Positions 10,083 through 20,340 are shown, numbered from the stretch's first letter. The stretch: DNA of 64,000 nucleotides from Paracoccus cavernae (GCA_030410095.1 JAUFRC010000001.1:2306501-2370500), one strand, 5' to 3'. Translations and numbers: made by a program. Notes: generated from the sequence alone by a model not told the origin.

Positions 10083-10484
10083 TCAGGCGACGACCATGTA
10101 GGATGACGGATCGGCCGAGGTTGCAAACTCTTCCATCTTGCTGATCAGGCCGTTGGTAACGGTATAGACCTGAACCCATTTGTTGGAGAGCTTCCCGTCA
10201 ATTCCGTCCATCACATAGCTTTCCTCGCCCAGAACCACGACCGTGTCGCCTTGTTCGATAAAGGTCAGCGGGCGGAAGTAGTCGATCTTCATCGCGGAAA
10301 AGCTGGTGCCGAAGAACTTCTCGGCGCCGCTTTTCCCTTCAAACCGGACCGAGGGCATTTTCTGTGAACCGTGATGGATCCAGAGCGTGTCCTGCGAGAC
10401 CGTGGCAAGTGCCCCCGGCAGGTCTTTCGCGTTGAAGGCGGCGAACATCTGGTCGACGATTTTCCGGGCGGTGGTCTGGGTCAT
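10083..10484 (-). CDS. SnoaL-like (NTF2-fold) protein
   Basis: 133 residues, typical for the SnoaL/ketosteroid-isomerase-like fold: an N-terminal helix (ARKIVDQMFAAFNAKDLPGA), a strand with TLWIHHGSQKMP, a helix SGAEKFFGTSFSAM, and three closing strands (DTVVVLGEESYVMD, NKWVQVYTVTNGLISKMEEF). Such proteins form small hydrophobic pockets and are often annotated as nuclear transport factor 2 family proteins; the ligand or reaction is not predictable. GAGG lies about seven bases before the ATG. It is separated from the upstream reductase gene by a strong terminator, so it has its own promoter in the short space between. Confidence 0.85.
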   Translation of the reverse strand: MTQTTARKIVDQMFAAFNAKDLPGALATVSQDTLWIHHGSQKMPSVRFEGKSGAEKFFGTSFSAMKIDYFRPLTFIEQGDTVVVLGEESYVMDGIDGKLSNKWVQVYTVTNGLISKMEEFATSADPSSYMVVA

Positions 10485-10509
10485 GATATCCTCTTACGCT
10501 TAACAGATG

Positions 10510-10543
10510 AAAAAACGGGTGGGAAAGCGACGTTTCCCACCCG
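10510..10543 (-). terminator. Strong Rho-independent terminator
   Basis: Perfect 11-bp stem (CGGGTGGGAAA / TTTCCCACCCG, 10516-10526 and 10533-10543) with a 6-base loop and, on the minus strand, six T. It ends the transcript of the NmrA-like reductase gene. Confidence 0.9.
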
Positions 10544-10586
10544 GAAACCACGATACTCGTTGACAATTCGGACTATGCGAAACGGC

Positions 10587-11443
10587 TCAGGCGAAGACTG
10601 CACCGAGCATCTCGTCGAGCGATTGCGGCTCTTTGCCGAGAAGCGTCGCAAGATCACGCGAGGGCAGGTCATACTGGCCATCGCGGATGTCGCGGATCGT
10701 GCCGAGCGTCAGCCAGATCACGAATTCCGGCAGCCCTGCGGCGCGCAGGCCATCTGCCAGCGCCGCCTCGGGAATGTCCTGATAGACAAGCGGACGGCCG
10801 GCTCTCCGCGAAAGGGCCGCCACGATATCGGCATAGCTCCAGGAGCTGGGGCCCGTAAGGGTGTAGGTCTTGCCCTCATGCCCCTCCTGCAACAGCATGT
10901 TGGCTGCGGCTTCGCCCATCTCGCGTCGCAGGGCGTAGGGGACGCGGCCCGTCCCTCCCGGCAGAAAGACCCCTCTGCCGGCGCTTTCGGCCCCGCGATC
11001 TGGGCAATCGCCTCGGCGTACATGGTGTTGCGCAGGAAGGTCCATCTCATGCCGGAGGCGCGGATCCTGTCTTCGGTCTCGAAATGGCTCTCCATCAGCT
11101 CGCGAACGCCCGAGGTCGCGATGTCGCGGATGGCGAGACCGGTATAGGCGACATGCCTCACACCGGACGCCCTTGCCGCATCCACCACATGGCGCTGCTG
11201 CTCGCCGCGGTTTTGCGACATGGTAGAAATGAACAAAAAGCGGTCTATTCCGGCAAAGGCAGGACCGAGTTCCGACGGACGGTCGTAATCGCCGTAGCGA
11301 ACCTCGATCCCCTGATCCGCGTATGGTTTGGCCTTTTCCGGATCGCGGGCGAGGACGGCAAACAGTCCCTTCGCATTGCGGCGCAGCAACTGGGCGATGA
11401 CCTCTTTACCAAGTTGTCCGGTTGAACCGCCGATCAGGATCAT
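10587..11443 (-). CDS. NmrA-like NAD(P)-binding reductase, one frame break
   Basis: A Rossmann dinucleotide motif at the very N-terminus (MILIGGSTGQLGKEV; GxTGxLG) and the later pattern FISTMSQNRGEQQRHVVDA and RWTFLRNTMYAE place it in the atypical short-chain dehydrogenase/NmrA group, like the NAD(P)H:quinone oxidoreductase QorB. About 285 residues. The ATG at 11443 is preferred because GGAG sits seven bases upstream. The frame breaks near 10965; one extra G in GGGG restores EGVFLPGGTGRVPYALRREM. Divergent from the HxlR regulator, which very likely controls it. Confidence 0.85.
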
Positions 11444-11554
11444 GACACACTCCACATGCTATGGCCCCGCTATAGTGTCGACGAATGGTTTAGGAACTAT
11501 CAACTTGTATAGCGTTTTCTCGCCTGTTTCAGGCGCCGCAGGAGGGACGGAATA

Positions 11555-11932
11555 GTGCATCAGATGGAGCTGGAACCCGAAGAGCACGACCTTTGCAAAA
11601 AGGCCTTCGTGCTCGCCATTCGCGATGCGCTTAACGTGGTCAGCGGCAAGTGGAAGCTGGCGATCGTCTGCACCCTGCTCAGCGGTCCCAAGGGATTCGC
11701 CGACATAGAGCGGCTGCTGGCGACGATCTCTCCGCGCATGCTTGCGCGCGACTTGCGCGAGCTGGAGATCAACGGCGCCATTACGCGAACCGGATCCGGA
11801 TCGCGCGGCAATGGCGCAAAATACATGCTGACCCCATCGGGCGCGAAACTGGAGCAAGTGGTGTTCATGCTCGCGGAATGGGGGCAAGACCACCGGAGGC
11901 TTTCGGCAGAGGCATTGCAGCCTTTGGGCTGA
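11555..11932 (+). CDS. HxlR-family transcriptional regulator
   Basis: 125 residues. The HxlR winged-helix domain is clear: GKWKLAIVCTLLSGPKGF, then ADIERLLATISPRMLARDLRELEINGAI and the wing KYMLTPSGAKLEQVV. The GTG at 11555 is the start, with GGAGG nine bases upstream; the next ATG is too far from it. It is divergent from the NmrA-like reductase gene across about 110 bases, the usual place for an HxlR regulator that senses reactive electrophiles or quinones and controls a neighbouring reductase. The Cys residues at about 14 and 39 could be sensors (inference). Confidence 0.9.
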   Translation: MHQMELEPEEHDLCKKAFVLAIRDALNVVSGKWKLAIVCTLLSGPKGFADIERLLATISPRMLARDLRELEINGAITRTGSGSRGNGAKYMLTPSGAKLEQVVFMLAEWGQDHRRLSAEALQPLG

Positions 11933-12315
11933 TATCCCGCGCTTTCCGCGTTGATCCCCGAGTTTTTCCACATTTAGCGACCAGCGGCCCGAGGTCGCGG
12001 CTTGCGCCTTTCCCTGCATGGCTCCCGCCGGCGGGAATCGCGGGCCGCGCCCCGTTTCCCCGCGCCGAAGATCCGGCCGCCGCTCAAGCGACCTGGCGGC
12101 GGAATCGGCCATGCTTGTCACGTCGCTGCGCCCCGCCCGGCTCTTGACGACCAAATGCCTTATATGTCTATTTGGTCTGCGCGACTTGCCCAATCAGTCG
12201 AACCACATACCCAGCAGTTCCACAGCCCGTGGCGCTTGCTCCGGTCAAAGGTGTGCTCCGAGTGGCAGACCCGAGATCATCCAAGCCAAGACTTTGAAAG
12301 CTAACGGAGACGCAG
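11933..12315. other. Promoter region of the gluconate dehydrogenase operon
   Basis: 383 bases with no gene. It holds the dyad at 12149-12177, a TTGACG hexamer at 12144-12149 touching it, and a GGAG ribosome binding site just before the ATG at 12316. No terminator was seen for the HxlR gene. Confidence 0.5.
12149..12177. promoter_or_regulatory. Perfect operator-like dyad upstream of the gluconate dehydrogenase operon
   Basis: GACCAAAT (12149-12156) and its exact complement ATTTGGTC (12170-12177) are separated by 13 bases. The left arm overlaps a TTGACG -35-like hexamer and the right arm overlaps a possible -10 (TATTTG). No regulator gene is adjacent, so the binding protein is unknown. Seen directly; the operator role is inferred. 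Confidence 0.6.
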
Positions 12316-13055
12316 ATGCAAGGTAGGGACAAGGGCCGCGGGGGCCCCGAGAGGGATGTGCCCGACACTTCCCGCAGAGGTTTGCTGAAGGGGTCTCGCT
12401 GCTTCCGCTTGCGGCGGCATCGGGTGCGCTTGCCCTCGATGCGGGTCCGGCGCCCGCCCAAGAGGCCCAACCGGCCTATCAGCCGGTCTTTTTCACCGCT
12501 GACGAATGGGCCTTTCTGACGGCGGCCTGTGACCGGCTGATCCCATCGGACGAGGTCGGCCCCGGTGCGGTCGAGCTGGGTACGGTCGAATTCATCGACC
12601 GCCATATGCAGACGCCCTATGCCAGTGGTGCGATCTGGTACATGGCGGGGCCGTTTCAGGACAGCGACGACCCCAATTTCGGCTATCAGGGCCGCCTGAC
12701 CGTCAAGGAAATCCTGCGCGCCGGTATCGGCGACACCGATGCTTGGTGCCGCGCCAACCGCGACGGAAAAACCTTTGCCGAGCTGAGCCACGAAGAACAG
12801 GAAGCGATCCTGACCGAGCTGCAGGAACGCAAGATCGAGCTGCCCAACGTGCCGGTGCGCTATTTCTGGCAGCATCTGCTGGCCGAGACGCGCTACGGCT
12901 ATTTCAGCGACCCTATCCACGGCGGCAACAAGGGCATGGGGTCGTGGAAGATGATCGGCTACCCCGGCATGCGTGCCGATTTCACCGACTGGGTCGGTGT
13001 TCGTGACAAGCCCTACCCGTTCGGGCCTGTCGATCTGATGGGCAGAAGGGGCTGA
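12316..13055 (+). CDS. Gluconate 2-dehydrogenase subunit 3 (gamma), Tat-exported, one frame break
   Basis: A twin-arginine signal (DTSRRGLLKG, then an Ala/Leu-rich stretch) leads to the subunit-3 domain: FFTADEWAFLTAACDRLIPS, GTVEFIDRHMQTPYASGA, and GYFSDPIHGGNKGMGSWKMI. About 245 residues. The small subunit carries the Tat signal that exports the folded flavoprotein with it. The frame breaks near 12392 in a GGGG run; one more G gives KGVSLLPLAAASGALALDAG. It is the first gene of the three-gene dehydrogenase operon, four bases before the GMC subunit. Confidence 0.85.
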
Positions 13056-13059
13056 GATC

Positions 13060-14835
13060 ATGGCGATCATGAAAGATGAAGTCGATGTCGTCATCGTCGG
13101 CATGGGCTGGACCGGATCGATTATGGCCAAGGAAATGCTCGAGGCGGGGCTGAAGGTCGTCGCCCTCGAGCGCGGGGCCGACCGCAACGCGCAACGCGAC
13201 TTTTCCTATCCGCGCGTGGTCGACGAGCTGGAAGGCTCGGTCCACCGCCGCTATCTGCAAAGCCTCTCGCAAGAGACGCTGACAATCAGGCACGGCGTCG
13301 GCGATCTGGCGATGCCTTACCGCCAGATGGGCTCGTTCAAGCCGGGCACGGGTGTCGGCGGCGCGGGCGAGCATTGGTCGGGCTGCAACTTCCGCCCCTT
13401 GCCGGAAGACCTGAAACTGCGCTCGATGCTGACCGACCGTTTCGGCGAGAACTTTATCCCCGAAGACATGACGATCGCGGATTTCCCCGTCACCTACGAG
13501 GATCTGGAGCCCCATTTCGACAAATTCGAATATGTCGCGGGGATCTCGGGCAAGGCCGGCAACATCAACGGCGTCATCCAGGAGGGCGGCAACCCCTTCG
13601 AGGGGCCGCGGTCGCGCGATTACGCCTTGGGTCCGCAGCGCGAATTCCTCGGCTCGGAAATGTTCCGCAAAGGCGCGCAGGAGCTTGGCTGGAACCCCTA
13701 TCCGATCCCCTCGGCGAACCTTTCGGCCTCCTATGTGAACCCCTACGGGATGCAGATGGGGCCGTGCAACTTCTGCGGTTTCTGTAGCGATTACGGTTGC
13801 TTGAACTATTCGAAATCGACGCCCGGTGCCTGTATCATTCCGGCGCTGCGGATCGATCCGAATTTCGAGCTGCGGGTGAATTCGCAGGTGCTCAAGGTCA
13901 ATCTCGACGACACCGGCAAGAAGGCCACGGGCGTCACCTATGGATGCGCAGGGCCGCGAGACCGTGCAGCCGGCGGGGATCGTCCTGCTCTGCGCCTTCT
14001 CGTTCTACAACGTCCATCTGATGCTGCTGTCGGGGATCGGCCGCCCTTACGATCCGCGCACGGGACAGGGCGTGGTGGGCAAGAACTACTCCTACCAGAA
14101 CCTCAGCCGCATCACGATGTTCTTCGGCAAGGATGTTCAGGCGAACGGCTTTGTCGGGACGGGCGGCAGCGGCCAGACCATGGACGACTTCAACGGCAAG
14201 CAGGTCGATGCCTCGCAGACGGGCTTCATCGGAGGCGGTATCGTCTGGGCACGCCAGCCGGGTGCGGGTCCGATCCGCGGCATTCCGGTTCCCTCGGGCA
14301 CGCCGGGTTGGGGCAGCGAGTGGAAACAGGCGATTACCGACAGCTTCCGCCACAACTTCTATTTCGAAGTTCAGGGCGCCTGCATGTCCTATCGCGACAC
14401 CTATCTCGATCTGGACCCGACCTATAAGGACCCTTCGGCCGTCCGCTTCTGCGGATGACCTTCAACTGGCACGACAACGAAATCCGCGGCTCGCAATTCT
14501 ACTTCGAAAAGGGCGAGCAGCTGGCATCCGTCCTGAACCCGCTTTCGACCACGGGTTCGGCGAAGCAGCCGGGTGCGCAGTATAATACCACCCAATACCA
14601 AAGCACCCATGCGGTGGGCGGCGCGATCATGGGCGACAGCCCCGAGACCTCTGCCATCAACCGCTATCTCCAGTCGTGGGACGTGCCCAACGTCTTTGCG
14701 GTGGGCGCGAACGCCTTCCCGCAAAACAACGGCTACAACCCGACGGGCCTTGTCGGCGGTCTCGCCTATTGGACGGCCAATGCCATCCGCGAGATCTACC
14801 TGAAGAACCCGGGTCAACCGATGGTCGATGCGTGA
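13060..14835 (+). CDS. GMC-family FAD subunit of membrane gluconate 2-dehydrogenase, two frame breaks
   Basis: About 590 residues. FAD-binding motif near the N-terminus (VVIVGMGWTGSIMAKEML, GxGxxG) and ALERG; GTGVGGAGEHWSG; a Cys-rich CNFCGFCSDYGC segment that may bind an iron-sulfur cluster; and the GMC C-terminal domain ending NNGYNPTGLVGGLAYWTAN. It oxidises gluconate (or a similar sugar acid) in the periplasm and passes electrons to the cytochrome c subunit. Frame breaks near 13940 (GG run) and 14430 (TT run); adding one base at each gives an uninterrupted protein. It has no signal of its own and relies on the Tat signal of the previous subunit. Confidence 0.85.
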
Positions 14836-14843
14836 GGTGAGCT

Positions 14844-16251
14844 ATGAAAATCGGTAAAATCATTCTCGGCGTCGTTGGTCTGGGCGTTGTCGGCGGAGCG
14901 GGGGTCCTGGGCTTCGCGCTCTGGCCGACCTCGACGCGCGAGATCACGCTTGAGGTCGATCTCGACGATCCTGCCGCGCTGGAACGCGGCCGCTACATCG
15001 CGACCGCCAGCGATTGTGTGGCCTGCCACACCGCGCCGGAGGGTACGCCATTCGCGGGCGGGCTCCCCATCGCTTCGCCGGTGGGGACAATGTATTCGAC
15101 CAACATCACACCCGACAAGGCTACCGGCATCGGCAATTTCAGCCTGAACGACTTCGATCGTGCCGTGCGTCACGGGATCGCGCCGAACGGGACTTCGCTT
15201 TATCCGGCGATGACCTATCCGTCCTATGCGATCATGTCCGATCAGGACATTGCGGACATGTATGTCTACTTCATGAAGGGCATCGCGCCCGTCGATCAGG
15301 CCAACAAAGCCGCCGACATCGCTTTCCCGATGTCGATGCGCTGGCCGGTCGCGATCTGGCGCAAGGTCTTCGGGCCGGGCGAGGTCACCTTTGATGCGGC
15401 TGCCTATGGCGACCCCGAAATCGCCCGTGGCGCCTATCTCGTGCAGGGCGCGGGGCATTGCGGGGCGTGCCACACGCCGCGCAGCGAGACCACAATGGCC
15501 GAAGTCGCGCTCAACGAACAAAGCGACCTGTTCCTTGCCGGTAACGGCGGGGCCGCGCCGAGCTTGCGCGGCGATGCCGACGGGCTCGCGCTTTGGAGCA
15601 AGGAAGACATCGCCGAGACGCTGAAAACCGCACGCAACCCACATGCGGCTGTCCTGCCGGGCGGTATGTCCGAGGTTGTCCTTCACAGCACGCAGCATAT
15701 GACCGACGAGGATTTGCTGGCGATGGGGGCCTACCTCAAGTCGCTCGGCGCGTCCTCGGCGAACCCCTCGACCAGCTTTGCCGCCAACGAGACGACGGCG
15801 AATGCGTTCCTCGACGGCTCGATCACGGGGCGCGGCGCAGAGATCTATATGGATAGCTGCGCGGCCTGCCATATGACGAACGGTCAGGGAGCCAAGGATG
15901 CTTTCCCGCGTCTTGCCGGCAATGCGAGCCTGCTCGTGCCCGAACCGACTCCCGCGATCAGGGCGGTGCTTGCGGGCGCGGCGGCCCCTTCGGTGCCGAC
16001 CCGCCCCGCGCCGATCGGCATGCCGGGATCGCCTGGCGCTATTCGGATGCCGAGATCGCCGATCTCATGACCTTCATGCGCTCGAGCTGGGGCAACAACG
16101 CGCCAGCGATCACGACGGCAGAGGTCAAGGCGGTGCGGGACAGTCTCGCGGCCCGCGAAGCCCCGGGAACGAGGTTGCAGGGGTTTATGACCCGCGTCGC
16201 GCGGCCGAGATCACCGAGGAAACGGCGGAAGCTCCGGCAGCGGCACAATAA
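14844..16251 (+). CDS. Triheme cytochrome c subunit of gluconate/alcohol dehydrogenase, two frame breaks
   Basis: An N-terminal membrane anchor (ILGVVGLGVVGGAGVLGFAL) precedes three c-type heme sites: CVACH, CGACH and CAACH, each with its downstream Met region. About 468 residues, the usual size of the cytochrome subunit of membrane-bound sugar and alcohol dehydrogenases, which passes electrons to ubiquinone or oxidase. Frame breaks near 16031 and 16172 (G runs) affect the last third; the repaired C-terminus reads WRYSDAEIADLMTFMRSSWG and ends in AEITEETAEAPAAAQ. It follows the GMC gene by eight bases and ends the operon. Confidence 0.85.
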
Positions 16252-16280
16252 GCCCGCGCCATAGCCCTGCCCCTTAGCAA

Positions 16281-16325
16281 CACCCGCGGATCTGCCCTCA
16301 AGCCGATCCGCGGGTGACTTTTTGC
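16281..16325 (+). terminator. Strong Rho-independent terminator of the gluconate dehydrogenase operon
   Basis: Perfect 12-bp stem (CACCCGCGGATC / GATCCGCGGGTG at 16281-16292 and 16305-16316) with a 12-base loop, followed by ACTTTTTG on the plus strand, 30 bases after the cytochrome stop codon. Confidence 0.92.
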
Positions 16326-16495
16326 AGTTTAACGGGGCGCAGCAGGAGGCGTCAGGCAGCCAACTCCGGTTTGGGCGGGCCTGATGCCACCGGACCCGCC
16401 AGCGACCTCGGCCCCGATTGCGGCACGCTTTTTCATTGGCCCCGGTCGACGTCACGGTCTAGTTTGCCCGCGGCAAGATATTGAATAGGTAGAAA

Positions 16496-16929
16496 ATGAT
16501 CCGGCTCATGAACCTGGCCGCCTCTGGCGCTTGTGCATTTTTGCTTGGCAGCGCCGCCTTCGCGCAAGAGGCGGTCCCGCTCACCGAAGAGCTTTTCACC
16601 CTGCCTTGGGTGATTGCCGATTTCGAGGGTCGGAGTGACATCGAATACGTGACTCCTCCAACCTTCGGCATCTTTGAAGTCGCGGAGCGTGACGTGGGAG
16701 GCGACACCCTTGCGCTCATAGCTGGAACGGCAAAATCGATCTTGATCTACCTGCGGTCACCATTTCCGAGGTCGAGGCTTTCCATAGCGACGAGTGCCCC
16801 GCCGATCGCGATACCATGACCCTCCTCAAGCTGTTCGAGCAGGTTGCAGCGGCCAGAACCGGTGTCGACGGGCTTGAACTGGTTGCCTCGGACGGGCGGC
16901 GGTTGATGCTTCTGGTTGCCGGCGGGTAG
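16496..16929 (+). CDS. Small secreted protein, possibly META/HslJ-like, one frame break
   Basis: Signal peptide (MNLAASGACAFLLGSAAFAQ) then about 120 residues. LPWVIADFEGRSDIEYV followed by DTLALI, ECPADRDTMTLLKLFEQV and GLELVASDGRRLMLLV resembles the order of elements in META domains, but the conserved central GCN motif is not clear. The frame breaks near 16725. An alternative ATG at 16508 gives a shorter signal. It stands alone between the gluconate operon terminator and a convergent membrane-protein gene. Function unknown. Confidence 0.5.
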
Positions 16930-17006
16930 GTACGGGTGCCGCCCTCACCGGCGGCCGCGACCATTTAGCTGGCAGCCCCGCAGGCTCGGGGCGGCTGGGT
17001 GACGGA

Positions 17007-17459
17007 TCACGCCGAAAGGCGGCGTCGGCGCAAAGTCAGGCCAATGCCGAAGCAGATTGCGGCCAGCACGAGATAGACAGCCGAAAAGAGGGCAACCAAC
17101 AGGACCGCCATCGCAGGACCGCCCGGATCGGTCGCTTGCTGGTCGAGGGCGAATTCGTAAGCCATGACCCCGATGATGCAAAGGACCGCAAAGCAGAAAA
17201 GCAGACCGGCGGTCAGCGTGGAATATTCGGCGATCATGCGCGGCCCGCTTTGCTTGTTCATCCAAAACGCGAACCCGATCAGCAAGAGAGCCATTGCCCC
17301 GAGAAGAACCGGCAGCGCGGTCGCCTCGGCCATTCCGGTCACCTGCAAAATCGTGAAAAAGAGCATCGTGACCGGCGTCTTCGCCGCAAAGGCCACCAAA
17401 GCCGCCCCTCCGGCAACAGCCAGCCAATGGATGATCTTTTCTTTGATTGTCAGGGACAT
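17007..17459 (-). CDS. Four-helix inner-membrane protein, unknown function
   Basis: 150 residues with four predicted membrane helices (about residues 10-40, 45-65, 80-105, 120-142) and an Arg-rich cytoplasmic tail (GLTLRRRRLSA). No family recognised. The ATG at 17459 is chosen; further upstream the same frame runs into unrelated IS21 transposase remnant. It is convergent with the small secreted protein gene. The insertion-sequence debris upstream may have replaced its original promoter. Confidence 0.6.
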   Translation of the reverse strand: MSLTIKEKIIHWLAVAGGAALVAFAAKTPVTMLFFTILQVTGMAEATALPVLLGAMALLLIGFAFWMNKQSGPRMIAEYSTLTAGLLFCFAVLCIIGVMAYEFALDQQATDPGGPAMAVLLVALFSAVYLVLAAICFGIGLTLRRRRLSA

Positions 17460-17573
17460 GCCTATGCTCGATCTCGATTTCCGTGCTCCGGGATGGAGTG
17501 CCGAAGGCATTTCATGGACCGGATACCTACATGTTTCAACCTTCGGCTTATCTCCGCGCCAAAACCAAAGCCT

Positions 17574-18262
17574 CGCGAACGACGCCGGCACGCTGTAGCG
17601 AGTGCGCTCGAAGCTGATCAGACAGGTGGGAGAGACGCGCTTGCTCCATTCGATGAAGCCATCGAAGGCCGGCGGCACCGGCATCAACGCGGCCTGTTCC
17701 TCAGCCCAGGCATCGGCCACAGTCCCAGCCAGACGGCCATGCGGGATCTCCTGCCAGAGCGCCTTGCAGCGCTGTTCCAGCCAATCATTCAGCGCCGCGA
17801 GATCGGGAAAGTCCGGCATCGGCTGCCAAAGCCGCGGTCGTGCATCCTGGACGTTCTTCTCGACCTGACCCTTCTCCCAACCTGCGGCCGGATTGCAGAA
17901 TTCCGGCTCGAAGACATAATGGTTGGCCATGGCGAGGAAGCGCATGTTGACCTGTCGCTCCTTGCCGCGCCCGATCCGATCCACCGCTGTCTTCGTTCGG
18001 CATGGCCTCGGACCGGTGGCGGCTCACGCCTCACTATCGTAGATGCCACGTTCCGGCACACCGCCCAGAACACGGAAACCGTGCCAGTGGGCATCGAACA
18101 GCATCTCGTGGGTCTGAAGCAGATATGCCCGCACGAGGAACGCCCGGCTGTGAGACAGCTTGATATGCGCAACCTGCAACTTTGTGCGCTCACCGCCAAA
18201 AACCGCGTAGTCTTCGCTCCAGTCGAACTGGAAGGCTTCGGGAGTTGCGGCAACGCAGCATG
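17574..18262 (-). pseudogene. Decayed IS21-family istA transposase fragment
   Basis: The minus strand codes for C-terminal pieces of an IstA transposase: FQFDWSEDYAVFGGERTKLQ, SHSRAFLVRAYLLQTHEML, FRVLGGVPERGIYD, then after a short unrelated stretch with a stop, KTAVDRIGRGKERQVNMRF, CNPAAGWEKGQVEKNVQDA and FERTRYSVPASFA. The N-terminal half and istB are absent. It is a dead remnant; the complete IS1182-family element lies about 35 bases to its right. Confidence 0.85.
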
Positions 18263-18295
18263 GGTCGAGCCCGACCGTCGGCTATGGGCCGAGGG

Positions 18296-19948
18296 TGTGT
18301 CAAAACCTGCTGCTATGCTACGATTCCGCGATGGCGGGAGAGTGGCATGGCGGGTTTCATCGAAGGAGTTCAGCGAAGTCAGACGGTGCTTTTCCCGGAT
18401 CGGCTGGAGGACTGGATCGACGAGGATGATCTTGTTCGCGTTGTCGATCTGTTCGTCGATGAGCTTGATCTGGCAGAGCTTGGTTTCGTGCGCTCGACCT
18501 CGGCCCGCACTGGTCGTCCCTGCTACCATCCCGCTGTGCTGCTGAAGCTGTTCATCTATGGCTATCTGAACCGGACCCCATCGAGCCGGAGGCTGGAACG
18601 CGAGGCCGGGCGCAATGTCGAGGTGATGTGGCTGATTGGCAGGTTGGTGCCGGACCACAAGACCATCGCCGAGTTCCGCCGCGCGAATGGCCTGGCCATC
18701 CGCAAGACCTGCGCGCAGTTCGTCGAACTGTGCCGCCGGATTGGCGTGCTGAAGGGCGACTGCGTTGCGATCGACGGCAGCAATTTCAAGGCGGTGAACA
18801 ACCGTGACCGCAACTTCACGAAGAACAAGATCGCCAGCCGTCTTGCCCATCTCGAAGCTGATGTGGAGCGCTATATCGACGAGATGGTGCGCATCGATCG
18901 GCAGGAGGAAGGCGAGGCACATACTCGGAAGGTCCAGCATCTGGCTCGGCGTTATGGTCGTATCCGACAGGAGATTGATCGGCTGAAGGCAATGGACAAA
19001 GCCCTGGTCGAGGTTCCCGACGGACAGATTTCCTTGACCGATCCGGACGCCCGCGCCATGGCGACCAGCGCCCGCCACAGCGGTTTGGTCGGCTACAATG
19101 TCCAGACCGTCGTCGATACCGAGACCCATTTGATCGTCACCCACGAGGTCACGAACCAGGGCTTTGATCGCGACCAGCTCAGCCCGATGGCGATTGCGGC
19201 CAAAGACGCCCTGCAGCGCGATGACCTCCACGCCATTGCCGACAAGGGCTATTTCAGTGGCCCCGAGATCCTCGCCTGCCATGATGTGGGGATCACCACG
19301 ACCATGCCGCGCCCGGCCACCGCGGGCAATGCGGCCAAGGGCATGTATGTGAAGGCCGATTTCGCCTTTGATCCGGAGCGCGACATCTATGTCTGCCCGG
19401 CAGGGGAAGAGCTGATCTATCGCTACACCACCGAGGAGCGCGGTGTTCAGGTCAGGCGATACTGGATCAACGCCTGCCAGAGCTGCCCATTGAAAAGCCG
19501 ATGCACCACCGGTACGGAGCGCCGGATCCCCCGATGGGAGCATGAGCATCTGATCGACGCGATGCGCGAAAGGCTGAGCCGGGACACGGATCCCATGACA
19601 CAGCGCCGCTGCACGGTCGAACACCCTTTCAGCACGATCAAGGCTTGGATGGGGCATACCCACTTCCTGACGCGAAGGCTGAAAAATGTCCGCACAGAGA
19701 TGTGCGCTCAACGTGCTGGCCTACAATATCAAGAGGGTGGTCGCCTTGATCGGCATCCGGCGCCTGATGCAGGCCATTCCGGTCTGATCAGGCCTTTTCA
19801 GCCCAACCTCCTGCGTTCCACTTCGCTTTACAGGGCCTCCAGATCCGGCCCTGACAACCGCGCGCGCAACAGGCCAACTTGACGCTGAAGCGATCCACCG
19901 CCTCGGAAAACCGCGATCAGGCGGACCTCGCCAGCCAGTTTTGACACA
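18296..19948 (+). mobile_element. IS1182-family insertion sequence, complete with inverted repeats
   Basis: The element is about 1.65 kb. Terminal inverted repeats share TGTGTCAAAAC (18296-18306 and, inverted, 19938-19948), followed two bases in by GCTG at both ends. It contains a single transposase gene in plus orientation. No clear target duplication was found. It lies between the IS21 remnant and the left boundary of the genomic island. Confidence 0.85.
18347..19787 (+). CDS. IS1182-family DDE transposase, frame break near the C-terminus
   Basis: About 480 residues. The N-terminal DUF772-type domain (YHPAVLLKLFIYGYLNRTPS, PDHKTIAEFRR) is followed by the DDE core: the first Asp in CVAIDGSNFKAVNN, the second in HAIADKGYFSG, and the Glu in CTVEHPFSTIKAWMG. 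A Cys cluster CQSCPLKSRCTTG lies between. The frame shifts near 19702, right after LKNVRTEM; the other frame continues LNVLAYNIKRVVALIGIRRL to a stop at 19787. The shift may be a sequencing error or may inactivate the copy. Confidence 0.88.
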
Positions 19949-20075
19949 ACCTCAGCCGATCACGACTGTGGTCTATGGGTTTCCGGGAGGGTTGATCGCC
20001 TTCTGGCTTGGTGCGCGCCATTGTAAATGAGCATGCAACGAACCGGGCGATTTCTTGACGAGACAGGCTGCCTAG

Positions 20076-20114
20076 TGAAACAAAAGGCAAACCTTTCTGA
20101 AACGCCAAATCGGG
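20076..20114 (+). repeat. Left copy of the island-flanking direct repeat
   Basis: 39 bases beginning TGAAACAAAAGGC and ending CGCCAAATCGGG. It differs from the right copy at five positions. Weaker similarity continues upstream, but the 7-bp hairpin that overlaps the right copy is degraded here to a 4-bp stem. Confidence 0.7.
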
Positions 20115-20340
20115 TATGGAATTTCGCCAAGTCTTGCTCTGTTCTCCTAAGAATCTTGTACGAATCCAACGTCTTTGGCCAGTATGTTTTTTACCGGCTA
20201 CCTTCTGTTTCATTTTAAGCGCGCCGCACGCGTCTGGCTGGCGCATCTTTCAGACCGCCTTAAAGTTGCGACCTCCCAGCGTTTTCATTCGCGTGGGATC
20301 GCTTCATGTTTGTCTCACTCAGGCGCCGAGGTTCTCAACA

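Noticed and set aside
9353..10179. Arg/Pro-rich minus-strand proteins in the gap before the SnoaL-like gene
   Set aside because: No domain, no ribosome binding site, and overlap with the real SnoaL-like gene in another frame.
17007..17984. A 325-residue protein joining transposase and membrane parts
   Set aside because: The first 150 residues are IS21 transposase remnant that happens to be in frame; a good ATG at 17459 begins the membrane protein.
20076..20114. Terminal inverted repeat of the Tn7-like element
   Set aside because: The matching copy at 43287 is in direct, not inverted, orientation, so the pair cannot be transposon ends of the Tn7 type.
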